Shown here in pieces: positions 51,049-60,499 of a DNA stretch of 64,000 nucleotides. Within the stretch, counting starts at the first letter, position 1, and the number at the start of each line of letters is the position of its first letter. This stretch comes from Cyanobium sp. NS01 (GTDB lineage Bacteria; Cyanobacteriota; Cyanobacteriia; PCC-6307; Cyanobiaceae), in assembly GCF_014280235.1 (NCBI RefSeq), contig NZ_CP047940.1:1922001-1986000 (forward strand), given 5' to 3'. Made by a program: the position numbers and the translations under genes. The notes under the pieces are model-generated. The model was given only the letters and a program-made list of their open reading frames with translations, had not been told where the DNA came from and made no database searches.

Positions 51049-51076
51049 AGGGCCCAGCTGAACGACCGGGGACCTG

Positions 51077-52426
51077 TTAGGGGCGCAGCAGGCGGGCGAG
51101 CAGGGCAAGCTCCCGCCCCTGCAGGTTCATCAGGCCCAGCCGCACGCCGGGGGGCGCCGTGAGAAACAGACGCACCATGGCCGCCACCAGCTCAGGCACG
51201 CTCAGGGTGTTGGTGAGAAAGCCATACCACTGCTCGTTGGGCAGGGCGAAGAAAGTGGCGAAGAACTGGCGCAGCCGCTGCTCGGGAAAGCGCATCAGTT
51301 TCTCCAGGCCGAACTGATACAGCGCATGCTTGCGGCGCAGGGGCTGGGACCAGAGGGCCTGCCAGCCGGCGGCCGCCAGGCTGGCGGGGGAGGCGGCGGG
51401 ATCGGCCAGAGCCCCGGCCAGGGCCTGAGCCAGCTCGGGAGCCCGGCGCAGCAACGCCCCCACCAGGTAGCCACTGGCCGGATGCACCATGGCGGCCGCG
51501 CCGCCGAAGGCCAGCAGGGGCTGCTGCAGATCCGGCAGCGGCAGGTTCATCGGAAACAGGCAGAACTCCTCGTGCTCCACGGCACTGATGGCCAGGCCCC
51601 GATGGGCCAGGCGCAGCTGCAGTCGCTGCCGCAACGTGTCAAACGACAGCGGCGGCGCCAGGGCCAGGGAGGTCTCTTCCACGAAGTGACGGCCGTCGCC
51701 CAGATCCATCGCGTAGAGAAACGTGGGCTGCTGCTGGCGCTGCTCAAAGGGGAGATGGTCACAGCGGAAGTCCATCAGCACGAACTGGCCGGGCTCCACC
51801 GGGGGAGCCGTGAACCGCCCCACCACGCCGTAGGCGGCCTGGCCGGCCACCGGTCCATCGCTGGGGCGACCGATCAGGGCGCTGCCATGGCCGCTGGCAT
51901 CCACCACCAGCCGCGCCCGCAGCACCTCACCGCTGGCCAGGGTCACCACGCTGCAGCCCCCCGGGGGGCCGCCGGCACGGCCCGGCTCAAGGTTCTGCGC
52001 GACCTCAACGGCCACCGCCTCACCGCGATGCCAGGGCACGCCGCCGCGGCGGAGCTGCTCCAGCCAGTGGTGTTGGAGCTTCTGCTTGTCGAACAGCCCG
52101 TAGTCACGTCTGTGCGGCGTGGGGGCGTTGGCGGAGTCGGCGGCGTCGGCGGCTCCGGGGCCGAAGTAGCTCACGGTGTGCTGCCAGCGGTGCTCCAGCA
52201 GGTGCCCCAGCCCGAGCGCATCCACCTCATCGCCCCAGACCCCATAGGTGTTGGGCCAGGCGGCCTGCGGATCGCCGGGGCAGAGCAGCGCCACCGCCAC
52301 CCCCTGCTCGACCAGCGCCGCAGCGATCGCGAGGCCGGCCGGTCCAGCCCCCAGCACCAGCACCTCAGCGCAGAGGGCGCCCTCGGCTGGCTCCGCCGCC
52401 AGCGGTAGAGCCATGGCCCCCAGCAT
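51077..52426 (-). CDS. crtL: Lycopene cyclase (CrtL type)
   Basis: A 449-residue FAD-dependent cyclase. VLVLGAGPAGLAIAAALVEQ is the dinucleotide-binding motif, PNTYGVWGDEVDALGLGHLL is the family's conserved segment, and LVVDASGHGSALIG and FGGAAAMVHPASGYLVGALL are further CrtL motifs. It cyclises lycopene ends to beta-ionone rings for beta-carotene and zeaxanthin at the thylakoid and cell membranes. Whether it is a beta- or epsilon-type enzyme is not certain from sequence reading alone, but the beta type is expected. Its start shares a base with the gyrA stop codon, so it is cotranscribed with gyrA. Confidence 0.93.
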   Translation of the reverse strand: MLGAMALPLAAEPAEGALCAEVLVLGAGPAGLAIAAALVEQGVAVALLCPGDPQAAWPNTYGVWGDEVDALGLGHLLEHRWQHTVSYFGPGAADAADSANAPTPHRRDYGLFDKQKLQHHWLEQLRRGGVPWHRGEAVAVEVAQNLEPGRAGGPPGGCSVVTLASGEVLRARLVVDASGHGSALIGRPSDGPVAGQAAYGVVGRFTAPPVEPGQFVLMDFRCDHLPFEQRQQQPTFLYAMDLGDGRHFVEETSLALAPPLSFDTLRQRLQLRLAHRGLAISAVEHEEFCLFPMNLPLPDLQQPLLAFGGAAAMVHPASGYLVGALLRRAPELAQALAGALADPAASPASLAAAGWQALWSQPLRRKHALYQFGLEKLMRFPEQRLRQFFATFFALPNEQWYGFLTNTLSVPELVAAMVRLFLTAPPGVRLGLMNLQGRELALLARLLRP

Positions 52427-55107
52427 CAGGTCAGCTCCTGGTCGCCGCCCTCTGATTCAGCAGCGTCCACCAGCTCGGAAGCGGCGTCAGCAGAGGTGGC
52501 CTGCTCCGTGCCGGGCTCTGCCAGCTCCTCCTCGTCCTCCAGGGCGGGAGGCACCAGCACCATCTCCACGAGGCGGTCGCCCCGATCCAGCCGCTGCAGC
52601 CGCACGCCGGTGGCCGCCCGCGACTGCTGAGGGATGGCATCGGCCTCGGTGCGCACGATCACCCCTCGCTCGGTCACGAGCAGCACCTCCTCGCCGGCTC
52701 CCAGCACCTTCAGCCCCACCAGCACGTCGCCATCCACCCGGAACTTGATCGCCCGCAGGCCCATGCCAGCCCGCTTCTGCAACCGGAACTGATCCACAGG
52801 CACCCGCTTGCCCAGGCCTCCGGCGCTGGCCACCAGCACCCAGGGCCCCTCACTCGGAGCCACCTCCGCCGGCAGGTCATCGGCCGCCTGCTCCTCGTCG
52901 CTGCTGCTGTTGGCCACCCGGTCAGCCAGTTCGGCCGAGAGCACATCCATGCTCACCAGCTGGTCGCCGGCACGCAGCTGCATGGCCCGCACACCGCGCG
53001 CCGTGCGGCCCAGCGGGCGCAACTCCTCGTCGCTGAGACGGAAGTGGATCGTCATGCCCTTGAGGGAGCCGATCAGCACGCTGTCTCCAGGCAGGGCCAG
53101 GCGCACCCAGCGCAGGTCATCGCCGTCTTCCAGCGAGATGGCGATCAGGCCATTGGAGCGTATGTTGGCAAAGGCGGAGAGGCGGGTGCGCTTGATGTAG
53201 CCGCCACTGGTGAGCATCACCAGCACGGCATCCTCTGAAAAGGCACTCACGGCCTGCAGGGAGGTGATCTGCTCCTCCCGCGGGATCGGCAGCATTTGCA
53301 CGATCGGCGTGCCCTTGGCCGCCCGGCTGCAGAGGGGAACCCGGTAGGCGGGCACCGCGTAGACCACACCGCGGTTGCTGAACAGCAGCAGATTGTCGTG
53401 GTCGTTGCAGCTGATGAACAGCTTCACGGCCTCCTCGCCCTGAGTGCGGGTGCCGGCCTTGCCGCGGGTGCCCCGGCTGGTGGCCTCGAACTCACTCACC
53501 GGCATCCGCTTGAGGTAGCCGGTTTCGGTCAGCAGCACCACCGAGCGTTCGTTGGCGATCAGGTCGATGTCTTCCAGGCCACCTTCGAGATCGAGGATCT
53601 CGGTGCGGCGCGGCGAGAGGTAGCGGCTGCGGATCGCCCCCAGCTCCGAGGTGATGATGCCGAACACCCGCTCGCGCCGGGCCAGGATGTCTTTGTAGTC
53701 GGTGATCTTGGCGAGCAGATCTTCGTGCTCCAGCCGGATCTTGTCGGCCTCCAGGGCCGTGAGCCGGCGCAGTTGCATCTGCAGAATCGCGTCGGCCTGA
53801 ATCTCCGTGAGGCCAAACTGAAGCACCAATTCGGCACGCGCCGAGGCCGTGTCGGCGGCCGCTCGGATCAGGGCGATGATCGCATCGAGGCTGTCGAGGG
53901 CAATCAGCAGGCCGAGCAGGATATGGTCGCGTTCTTCTGCCTTGCGCAACAGGTATCTGGTGCGCCGCTCAATCGTTTCGACTCGAAAATCGAGGAACAC
54001 CTGCAACATCTTGTGCAGGGTGAGCACCACCGGTTCACCCTTGACCAGGGCCAGCATGTAGGCACTGAAATTATTCTGTAGTGGCGTGAGTTTGAACAGA
54101 TTGTTGAGCACAACCTGGGGGTAGGCATCGCGCCTGAGCTCAATCACGATGCGCATGCCATCGCGATCCGACTCATCCCGGATGTCCGAGATCCCCTCCA
54201 GCTTCTTGTCGTTGACCAGTTCAGCGATCCGCTCGATCAGCGACGCCTTGTTGGTCTGGAAGGGCAACTCGGTGATGATCACCGCATCCCGGTCAGGACG
54301 TCCTTTGACTTCCAGCGTCTCCACCGAGGCGACACCGCGCATGGTCACCGAACCGCGCCCGGTGGTGTAGGTCTCGCGGATGCCGCGGCGGCCCAGGATC
54401 TGCCCACCGGTGGGGAAGTCCGGCCCCGGCACGATGGCCATCAAGGCCTGCTCGCTGAGCGCAGGATCCTCGATCAAGGCCAGCAGGCCATCGATCAATT
54501 CAGTGAGGTTGTGGGGCGGGATGTTGGTCGCCATGCCCACGGCGATCCCCGTGGACCCATTCAGGAGCAGCTGGGGAATCCGCGCCGGCATCACCGTGGG
54601 TTCCTGCTGGGAACCATCGAAGTTGTCGGCAAAGTCAACCGTCTCGGCTTCGATGTCCTCCAGCAGAGAGTCTGTGGTAAGGGCCTGCAGGCGTGATTCG
54701 GTGTATCGCATGGCGGCCGGTGGGTCACCATCCACCGAACCGAAATTGCCATGCCCATCCACCAGCGGCATGCGCATGTTGAAATCCTGAGCCATGCGCA
54801 CCAGGGCGTCGTACACGGCCGTATCCCCGTGGGGGTGGTACTTACCGAGCACCTCACCCACCACGCGGGCGCATTTGCGGTAGGGGCGGTCGCTGGTGAG
54901 ACCCAGTTCGTACATCGCATAGAGAATGCGGCGATGCACGGGCTTGAGGCCATCGCGGGCATCGGGCAGGGCCCGGCCCACAATCACGCTCATCGCATAC
55001 TCCAGGTAGGAGCGCGACATCTCGTTGCGAAGGTCCGTCTGGATGATCCGAGAATCACCGTTGGAGCCGGAGTCACCGGAGTTGTTCGGTCCGGTGGGAT
55101 CCGCCAT
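52426..55107 (-). CDS. gyrA: DNA gyrase subunit A
   Basis: An 893-residue type II topoisomerase subunit. [20 protein letters not shown] opens the catalytic part, [20 protein letters not shown] is the quinolone-interaction region (Thr where E. coli has Ser83), and [12 protein letters not shown] holds the DNA-linking Tyr. IADxxx-type C-terminal beta-pinwheel repeats follow ([20 protein letters not shown] includes a GyrA-box-like segment). With GyrB it introduces negative supercoils. Start ATG 55107 is preferred to the upstream in-frame codon at 55116. A short acidic tail (DEEELAEP) ends the protein. Confidence 0.97.
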   Translation of the reverse strand: MADPTGPNNSGDSGSNGDSRIIQTDLRNEMSRSYLEYAMSVIVGRALPDARDGLKPVHRRILYAMYELGLTSDRPYRKCARVVGEVLGKYHPHGDTAVYDALVRMAQDFNMRMPLVDGHGNFGSVDGDPPAAMRYTESRLQALTTDSLLEDIEAETVDFADNFDGSQQEPTVMPARIPQLLLNGSTGIAVGMATNIPPHNLTELIDGLLALIEDPALSEQALMAIVPGPDFPTGGQILGRRGIRETYTTGRGSVTMRGVASVETLEVKGRPDRDAVIITELPFQTNKASLIERIAELVNDKKLEGISDIRDESDRDGMRIVIELRRDAYPQVVLNNLFKLTPLQNNFSAYMLALVKGEPVVLTLHKMLQVFLDFRVETIERRTRYLLRKAEERDHILLGLLIALDSLDAIIALIRAAADTASARAELVLQFGLTEIQADAILQMQLRRLTALEADKIRLEHEDLLAKITDYKDILARRERVFGIITSELGAIRSRYLSPRRTEILDLEGGLEDIDLIANERSVVLLTETGYLKRMPVSEFEATSRGTRGKAGTRTQGEEAVKLFISCNDHDNLLLFSNRGVVYAVPAYRVPLCSRAAKGTPIVQMLPIPREEQITSLQAVSAFSEDAVLVMLTSGGYIKRTRLSAFANIRSNGLIAISLEDGDDLRWVRLALPGDSVLIGSLKGMTIHFRLSDEELRPLGRTARGVRAMQLRAGDQLVSMDVLSAELADRVANSSSDEEQAADDLPAEVAPSEGPWVLVASAGGLGKRVPVDQFRLQKRAGMGLRAIKFRVDGDVLVGLKVLGAGEEVLLVTERGVIVRTEADAIPQQSRAATGVRLQRLDRGDRLVEMVLVPPALEDEEELAEPGTEQATSADAASELVDAAESEGGDQELT

Positions 55108-55170
55108 GCAGAGCAACCTTCAACACCCCCCATCCTATCGACAGCTGCGCCCGCTGCTCCGGGGCCCCGC

Positions 55171-55212
55171 CCGCCGCTGAGGCCACCGACCCCCGCCGCT
55201 GAGGCCACCGAC
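55171..55212. repeat. 20-base direct repeat before homocysteine-synthesis gene
   Basis: CCGCCGCTGAGGCCACCGAC occurs at 55171-55190 and again at 55193-55212, ending one base before the ATG at 55214. The period is 22. It occupies the place of a ribosome-binding site, and no purine-rich site is evident. Confidence 0.85.
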
Positions 55213-55213
55213 C

Positions 55214-56368
55214 ATGGAGCCACCGATCCGAAGCGAAGCCCAGCTGCAGCAGCGGCAGCAGCGCGGCGACCTGCGGGTGCGCCGTGCCAGCGCCTACCGC
55301 CGCCTGGTGCGGCAGGAGGGCCTCGAAGCGGCTTTTGCCAGCACCGATGTGGTGGTGGCCGCCGATGCGGTGTTCACCGACCAGGCGTCCCTGCACCTCT
55401 CCCTGGGCCCCAGTGATCCGCCGATCCGGCTGCACAGCGTCCAGCTGGGCGGCGTCAGCGGCCTGGCCAGCGGCGGCAGCGGCGAACTGGTGCTGCCGAT
55501 CGGCGGCGGCCTGGCGGACCCCGACCGGCTCAGTGGTGCCACCGTGCTGGATCAATTGCTGGCGGGGCAGACCCTCCCCCTCGATGCCAGTGGCGAGGCC
55601 ACACCCCTGCACCCCAGGCGGGAGCTCCACACCGACCTCAACCTGGAGCGCATCGGTGCCGGACGTCTGCTGCTGCACCGCGCCATCGTCGAAAACGGCG
55701 TAGTGGCGGTGAGCAGCGCCCCCGGGGTGTGCCACAGCCCCTTCGGCCCGCTGCTGGGCCCCTTCACCACAGGCCTGTACAGCTGCGGTGGCGCCGGCAG
55801 CATCGGCCTCACCATGCCCGCCCTGAGCTTGCTTGGGCCGGGCTCCCCTGTGCTCGTGGCAGGCTGCATCGGCTGGGTGATGGGCAGTGGCAGCGGCCAC
55901 CAGCCAAGCCCGCGGCGCCAGGCCAGCGGCCATGCCACCACCCCCGGAGCCGCCGTGGCGGTGGCGGTGGATCTGCATGGCCTCGATCGCCGCTGGCTCC
56001 GGGCCGCCCACTTCGAGGGCCATGGCGCCGCCCTGCTGGTGGCGATCGCCGCGCCGGTGCCCCTGCTCCACCTCGAGGGGGCCCGCCAGGCCGCGGCCGG
56101 GGCCTCAGAGCTCGAGGCCACGGTGCTGGATCTGGCCTTGCCCAGGCGGGTCAAGCCGGCCTTCGGGCGCGTCAGCTACGCCGAGCTGACCCAGGGCAGC
56201 TTCCGGCTGCGAGACCGCCCCGTGCGCTGTGCGCCGGCCCACAGCCCCCGCCTGGCCGAGGAGATCGCCCAGCAGCTGCTGGAGGCCCTGCAGGCGGGCC
56301 GTTTCCCGTTGCGTCTGCCCAGCCGGGCCCTGGGCAGCCGATCCGCCCAGCTGCCGCTCGATCCCTGA
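55214..56368 (+). CDS. Homocysteine biosynthesis family protein (DUF39)
   Basis: A 384-residue protein of the DUF39 family. DVVVAADAVFTDQASLHLSL, GCGGAGSIGLTMPAL-like (here CGGAGSIGLTMPALSLLGPG) and PVLVAGCIGWVMGSGSGHQP, with its conserved Cys, are the main family blocks. DUF39 proteins in methanogens and other anaerobes take part in homocysteine formation from aspartate semialdehyde; the role in cyanobacteria is less clear. It is divergent from gyrA with 106 bases between. Its start region contains a 22-base-period direct repeat. Confidence 0.82.
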   Translation: MEPPIRSEAQLQQRQQRGDLRVRRASAYRRLVRQEGLEAAFASTDVVVAADAVFTDQASLHLSLGPSDPPIRLHSVQLGGVSGLASGGSGELVLPIGGGLADPDRLSGATVLDQLLAGQTLPLDASGEATPLHPRRELHTDLNLERIGAGRLLLHRAIVENGVVAVSSAPGVCHSPFGPLLGPFTTGLYSCGGAGSIGLTMPALSLLGPGSPVLVAGCIGWVMGSGSGHQPSPRRQASGHATTPGAAVAVAVDLHGLDRRWLRAAHFEGHGAALLVAIAAPVPLLHLEGARQAAAGASELEATVLDLALPRRVKPAFGRVSYAELTQGSFRLRDRPVRCAPAHSPRLAEEIAQQLLEALQAGRFPLRLPSRALGSRSAQLPLDP

Positions 56369-56438
56369 TGTCTGACCACCACGGCAACCACGCTTAAGCT
56401 CCCCCCCACCACGATCACCGCACGGTTGCCGGAGGGCC

Positions 56439-57008
56439 ATGGCTGAGGACAACAAGACTGGGCAGAGCGGGGCTGAGCAGAGCGGGGCCGCAGACAGCTC
56501 GGCAGAGACGATCCCGCAGCCGCCTCAACCCGAGAGCACCCCGCCTGCCGAGCCGGCGGCCATCCCCCCCGATGCGGGCGTCACCGCGGCAGCTCCTGGT
56601 GTGCCCCCGGAGCCCAGCCCCGCACTCGACCCCAGCATCGCCGCCACGATCACCGTGCCGCCGCTGGAGGGCGCGGACGCCGACGGCGCTGAGGGGGGCG
56701 AGTGGGCCCTGCTCAGCGGCAAACTGCAGGACTGGCTGGCCAGCGGCGAGCTGCAGCGGATCTGGCAGCAGTCCCGCACACCCCTCACGGCCCTGCTGGC
56801 TGCGGTGGCGGTTGTGCTGGTGCTGCGGATCTACGCCTCCCTGCTCGGCGCGCTCAACGGTCTGCCCCTGGTGCCCGGCCTGCTGGAGCTGGTGGGGGTG
56901 ATCTGGGTGCTGCGCAAGGGCCTGCCCAAACTGCTGCGCAGCAACGAGCGCCGCGAGCTCGTGGCCGGCCTCAGGCAGCGCTGGGAGTCGTTCCTCGGCG
57001 GCGGCTGA
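56439..57008 (+). CDS. CAAD-domain membrane protein
   Basis: A 189-residue protein: a disordered Ala/Pro/Glu-rich N-terminal half, then the CAAD region with two membrane helices (PLTALLAAVAVVLVLRIYAS and VPGLLELVGVIWVLRKGLPK) and an amphipathic end. The CAAD domain was first described as an appendage of cyanobacterial aminoacyl-tRNA synthetases, anchoring them in thylakoids; free-standing relatives (CURT1/CAAD type) shape or organise the thylakoid membrane. GGAGG stands six bases before the ATG. The gene is followed by guaB3 on the same strand. Confidence 0.82.
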   Translation: MAEDNKTGQSGAEQSGAADSSAETIPQPPQPESTPPAEPAAIPPDAGVTAAAPGVPPEPSPALDPSIAATITVPPLEGADADGAEGGEWALLSGKLQDWLASGELQRIWQQSRTPLTALLAAVAVVLVLRIYASLLGALNGLPLVPGLLELVGVIWVLRKGLPKLLRSNERRELVAGLRQRWESFLGGG

Positions 57009-57076
57009 AGGCCTGCCTGGCGGCGGCGGAGCTCGTCAGACCACTTGATAGCTTGACCCCAATACGTCAGTTTCCG

Positions 57077-58240
57077 GTGGACATCCAGCTGGGCCGCTCC
57101 CGAACCGTCCGTCGCGCCTACGGCATCGACGAGATCGCCCTGGTGCCCGGCGGCCGCACGGTGGACCCTTCGGTGACGGACAGCAGCTGGACTCTGGGGG
57201 GGATCAAGCGCGACATCCCGATCATCGCCAGTGCCATGGATGGCGTGGTGGACGTGGGCATGTGCGTGGAACTGACCCGCCAGGGGGCCCTCGGCGTGCT
57301 CAACCTCGAAGGGGTGCAGTGCCGCTACGACGACCCCAACCCCGTGCTCGACCGCATGACGGCCGTGGGCAAGAGTGAGTTCGTGGGGCTGATGCAGGAG
57401 CTCTACAGCCAGCCGGTGCGGGAAGACCTGATCCGCCGGCGGATCAAGGAGATCAAGGACCAGGGCGGCATCGCCGCCGTGAGCGCCACCCCTGTGGCCG
57501 CCATCCGCTTCGGCAAGGCGATCGCCGAAGCCGGTGCCGACCTGTTCTTCGTGCAGGCCACGGTGGTGAGCACCGAGCACGTGGGGCCTGAGGGCCAGCA
57601 GACCCTCGATCTCGAGGCCCTCTGCCGCGACTTCGGCGTGCCGGTGGTGATCGGCAACTGCGTCACCTATGAGGTGGCCCTGAAGCTGATGCGGGCCGGC
57701 GCCGCCGGCGTGATGGTGGGGATCGGGCCGGGTGCGGCCTGCACCAGCCGCGGTGTGCTCGGCATCGGCATCCCCCAGGCCACGGCCGTGGCCGACTGTG
57801 CCGCCGCCCGCGACGACTACGCCGCCGAGACGGGCCGGATCGTGCCGGTGGTGGCCGACGGCGGCATCGTCACCGGCGGCGACATCTGCAAGTGCCTGGC
57901 CTGCGGGGCTGACGCCGTGATGATCGGCTCCCCCATCGCCAGGGCCAGCGAAGCCCCCGGCAGGGGCTTCCACTGGGGCATGGCCACCCCCAGCCCGGTG
58001 CTGCCACGGGGCACCCGGATCCAGGTGGGAACCACCGGCAGCCTGGAGACCATCCTGCGGGGTCCGGCGGGCCTCGACGACGGCACCCAGAACCTGCTGG
58101 GCTGCATCCGCACCTCCATGGGCACCCTGGGGGCCCGCACTCTCAAGGAGATGCAGCAGGTGGAGGTGGTGGTGGCCCCGTCCCTGCTCACCGAGGGCAA
58201 GGTGTACCAGAAGGCCCAGCAGCTGGGCATGGGCAAGTAA
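57077..58240 (+). CDS. guaB3: GuaB3-family IMP dehydrogenase-related protein
   Basis: A 387-residue TIM-barrel protein from GTG 57077. [60 protein letters not shown] with the catalytic Cys, and [20 protein letters not shown] match the GuaB3 group, which lacks the CBS domains of classical IMP dehydrogenase. It would oxidise IMP to XMP in GMP synthesis, or carry out a related reaction; GuaB3 members were long annotated only as related proteins. The frame runs on upstream, but the aligned start is the GTG. A strong terminator follows at 58295. Confidence 0.9.
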   Translation: MDIQLGRSRTVRRAYGIDEIALVPGGRTVDPSVTDSSWTLGGIKRDIPIIASAMDGVVDVGMCVELTRQGALGVLNLEGVQCRYDDPNPVLDRMTAVGKSEFVGLMQELYSQPVREDLIRRRIKEIKDQGGIAAVSATPVAAIRFGKAIAEAGADLFFVQATVVSTEHVGPEGQQTLDLEALCRDFGVPVVIGNCVTYEVALKLMRAGAAGVMVGIGPGAACTSRGVLGIGIPQATAVADCAAARDDYAAETGRIVPVVADGGIVTGGDICKCLACGADAVMIGSPIARASEAPGRGFHWGMATPSPVLPRGTRIQVGTTGSLETILRGPAGLDDGTQNLLGCIRTSMGTLGARTLKEMQQVEVVVAPSLLTEGKVYQKAQQLGMGK

Positions 58241-58294
58241 GTCCTATCTTGAAACCGTGGGGGCTTCACAGCTCGCACACTCCTCACACCCTCC

Positions 58295-58317
58295 GGCCCG
58301 GCACGTCCGGGCCTTTT
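58295..58317 (+). terminator. Rho-independent terminator after guaB3
   Basis: GGCCCGG, a 5-base loop CACGT, then CCGGGCC and TTTT: a perfect 7-base G+C stem followed by a T run, 54 bases after the guaB3 stop and before the trxA promoter region. Confidence 0.85.
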
Positions 58318-58405
58318 GTCCTTAACGCCCTGCAACGCTTGTCTGGCCTCGTCAGGGGAGATCAGACGGCCCTTGCTAGATTGCAGAAACCCGATCACCA
58401 CAAGG

Positions 58406-58729
58406 ATGTCCAGCGCAGCCGCCGTTACCGACGCCTCCTTCGAACAGGACGTGCTCAAGAGCGACGTGCCCGTGCTGGTCGATTTCTGGGCGCCCTGGTG
58501 TGGCCCCTGCCGGATGGTGGCGCCGATCGTGGACGAAATCGCCAAGGAGTTCGAGGGCCAGATCAAGGTGTTCAAGCTCAACACCGACGAGAACCCCAAC
58601 GTCGCCAGTCAGTACGGCATCCGCAGCATCCCCACCCTGATGGTGTTCAAGGGTGGTCAGAAAGTGGACACGGTCGTGGGGGCCGTCCCCAAGACCACCC
58701 TCTCCGGCACCATCTCCAAATACCTCTGA
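58406..58729 (+). CDS. trxA: Thioredoxin
   Basis: A 107-residue thioredoxin with [20 protein letters not shown] (the redox WCGPC), [20 protein letters not shown] with the cis-Pro, and [16 protein letters not shown]. It is a standard m-type thioredoxin reducing target disulfides, driven by the photosynthetic chain. ATG 58406 is supported by the normal family length; the frame is open further upstream. An AAGG directly precedes the start. A hairpin follows the stop codon. Confidence 0.95.
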   Translation: MSSAAAVTDASFEQDVLKSDVPVLVDFWAPWCGPCRMVAPIVDEIAKEFEGQIKVFKLNTDENPNVASQYGIRSIPTLMVFKGGQKVDTVVGAVPKTTLSGTISKYL

Positions 58730-58743
58730 AGCGGGCCCGCTTC
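58728..58743. other. Perfect 16-base palindrome after trxA
   Basis: GAAGCGGGCCCGCTTC spans the trxA stop codon and is followed by a second small hairpin (CCCCTCAGGGG). There is no T run, so it is not a classic terminator; it may stabilise or attenuate the transcript into the LOG-family gene. Confidence 0.5.
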
Positions 58744-58784
58744 GAGCCCCTCAGGGGCCTCGCCCCTGTGTTGAGTTCCAACCC

Positions 58785-59858
58785 ATGAGCGGTTCCGGGC
58801 CCATCCAGCCCGCCACCAGGGCCGGTGGCCTGAGCCCCCTGGATGCGATCGCGGCCGTGAGCCGGAACCATCCCCAGCGGCGCCTGATCGACCGGGCCCT
58901 GGTATCCCTTCTGGACATCTGCCGGCAGGAGCAGGAGCCCGAGGCCTGGCGCATTGTCGAAGGCACCCTGGCTGACATCAGTGAAGCCCTGGCGGTGTTC
59001 CGTCCTCGCCGGGATGTGCGCAAGGTGTCGGTGTTCGGCTCTGCCCGGACCGAGCTGGATGATCCCAGTTACCAGCTGGCTGAGCAGCTGGCCGAAGCCG
59101 CCGTGGCCGCAGGGTTTGAAGTGATCACCGGCGCCGGCAGCGGCATCATGGAGGCCGCCAACCGGGGCGCGGGCTGTGAGCGCAGCATCGGCCTCAATGT
59201 GGACCTGCCCTTCGAGCAGCATCCCAATCCGATCGTGAGCAGTTGTGACGGACGGCTGCTGCACTTCCGTTACTTCTTCACCCGCAAGTTGTTCTTCCTG
59301 CGGGAGAGCGATGCCCTGGTGGTGCTGCCCGGTGGCTTCGGCACCCTCGACGAGCTGTTCGAGTCGCTCACGCTGATCCAGACCGGTCGCACCCCTCCGA
59401 TCCCGCTGGTGCTGCTGGCCGCCCCGGACGACCCCTTCTGGCTCAGCTGGCAGGAGCACAGCCTCAACGCGATGCAGGAACGGGGGCTGATCTCCCCGGA
59501 GGACACCTCCCTGCTGTTTCTCACGGACAGCGCCGAGGCGGCCATGGCCCAGATCGAGCGCTTCTACCGCCGCTTCCACGCCGCCACCTTGGAACGGGAC
59601 CGGGTGGAGCTGCTGCTCAACGCCTCCCTCACAGAGGAGCAGCTGCGCCAGCTGAACCTCAGCTACGACGACCTGGTGGACCAGGGCAGCATTCAGGCCG
59701 CCGAAAGCATCGATCAGCGCGGCTTTCTGCGGCCCTGTCTGCGCTTTCATTTCGACAGGCGGCGGATGGGGCGGCTGTATCAGCTGATCGATAGCCTCAA
59801 CGCCATGGACGTTCCCTCAGACCTCCCGGTGGAGCTGCCGAGCCAGGAGCCGGCATGA
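58785..59858 (+). CDS. LOG-family protein (TIGR00730-like)
   Basis: A 357-residue protein from ATG 58785. VSVFGSARTELDDPSYQLAE, GFEVITGAGSGIMEAANRGA and ALVVLPGGFGTLDELFESLT with the P-G-G-x-G-T-x-x-E motif are the LOG (Lonely Guy) signature. LOG enzymes release cytokinin-like bases from nucleoside monophosphates or act as nucleotide pyrophosphorylases; bacterial roles vary. This one has an N-terminal helical extension of about 75 residues and a C-terminal one with LRFHFDRRRMGRLYQLIDSL. It overlaps hisH by 4 bases. Confidence 0.87.
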   Translation: MSGSGPIQPATRAGGLSPLDAIAAVSRNHPQRRLIDRALVSLLDICRQEQEPEAWRIVEGTLADISEALAVFRPRRDVRKVSVFGSARTELDDPSYQLAEQLAEAAVAAGFEVITGAGSGIMEAANRGAGCERSIGLNVDLPFEQHPNPIVSSCDGRLLHFRYFFTRKLFFLRESDALVVLPGGFGTLDELFESLTLIQTGRTPPIPLVLLAAPDDPFWLSWQEHSLNAMQERGLISPEDTSLLFLTDSAEAAMAQIERFYRRFHAATLERDRVELLLNASLTEEQLRQLNLSYDDLVDQGSIQAAESIDQRGFLRPCLRFHFDRRRMGRLYQLIDSLNAMDVPSDLPVELPSQEPA

Positions 59859-60499
59859 CCCGCATCGGCCTGATCGACTACGGCATGGGCAACCTGCACT
59901 CGGTGCAGCGGGGCTTCGAGCGCCTGGGGGCCGCCGTGGTGCCGGTGCAGGCCGCCGAGCAGATGCAGGGCTGTGACGGCCTGGTGCTGCCGGGCGTGGG
60001 GGCCTTTGATCCGGCCATGGAACGGCTGGAGAGCAGCGGGCTCGCCGCCGCCACCCGCCACTGGTGCGGCGCAGGACTCCCCCTGCTGGGCATCTGCCTG
60101 GGCCTGCAGCTGTTGTTCGAGACCAGTGACGAGGGCCGTTCCCGGGGCCTGGGGCTGATCCCCGGCCGGGTGCGGGCCCTGCCCCGCAAGCCGGGCCATC
60201 CGATCCCCCACATGGGCTGGGAGCCGCTGGTGCCGGGCCGGGCCAGTCCGCTCCTGCCCGCCGAAGCTCCTGAAGCCTGGGTCTATTTCGTGCACTCCTA
60301 CGCCGCGGATCCCCTGGACCCGGCCTGCACCACCGCCTGGGTGAGCGTGGCGGGGGAGCTGGTGAGCGCGGCGGTGTGGCAGGGAGCGATCGCCGCCTGC
60401 CAGTTCCACCCCGAGAAGTCGGCGGAGGCGGGCGAGGCGATGCTGCGGCGCTGGCTGGAGTGGCTGGAGCAGGCCCGTGGCGTGGAGCGGACGCCGTGA
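59855..60499 (+). CDS. hisH: Imidazole glycerol phosphate synthase, glutaminase subunit
   Basis: A 214-residue class I glutamine amidotransferase. IGLIDYGMGNLHSVQRGFER is the HisH start, GLPLLGICLGLQLLFETSDE contains the nucleophile Cys, and AACQFHPEKSAEAGEAML the His and Glu of the triad. It supplies ammonia to HisF in histidine synthesis. Its start overlaps the LOG gene (ATGA) and its end overlaps rsmD (GTGA), a tight operon. Confidence 0.95.
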   Translation: MTRIGLIDYGMGNLHSVQRGFERLGAAVVPVQAAEQMQGCDGLVLPGVGAFDPAMERLESSGLAAATRHWCGAGLPLLGICLGLQLLFETSDEGRSRGLGLIPGRVRALPRKPGHPIPHMGWEPLVPGRASPLLPAEAPEAWVYFVHSYAADPLDPACTTAWVSVAGELVSAAVWQGAIAACQFHPEKSAEAGEAMLRRWLEWLEQARGVERTP

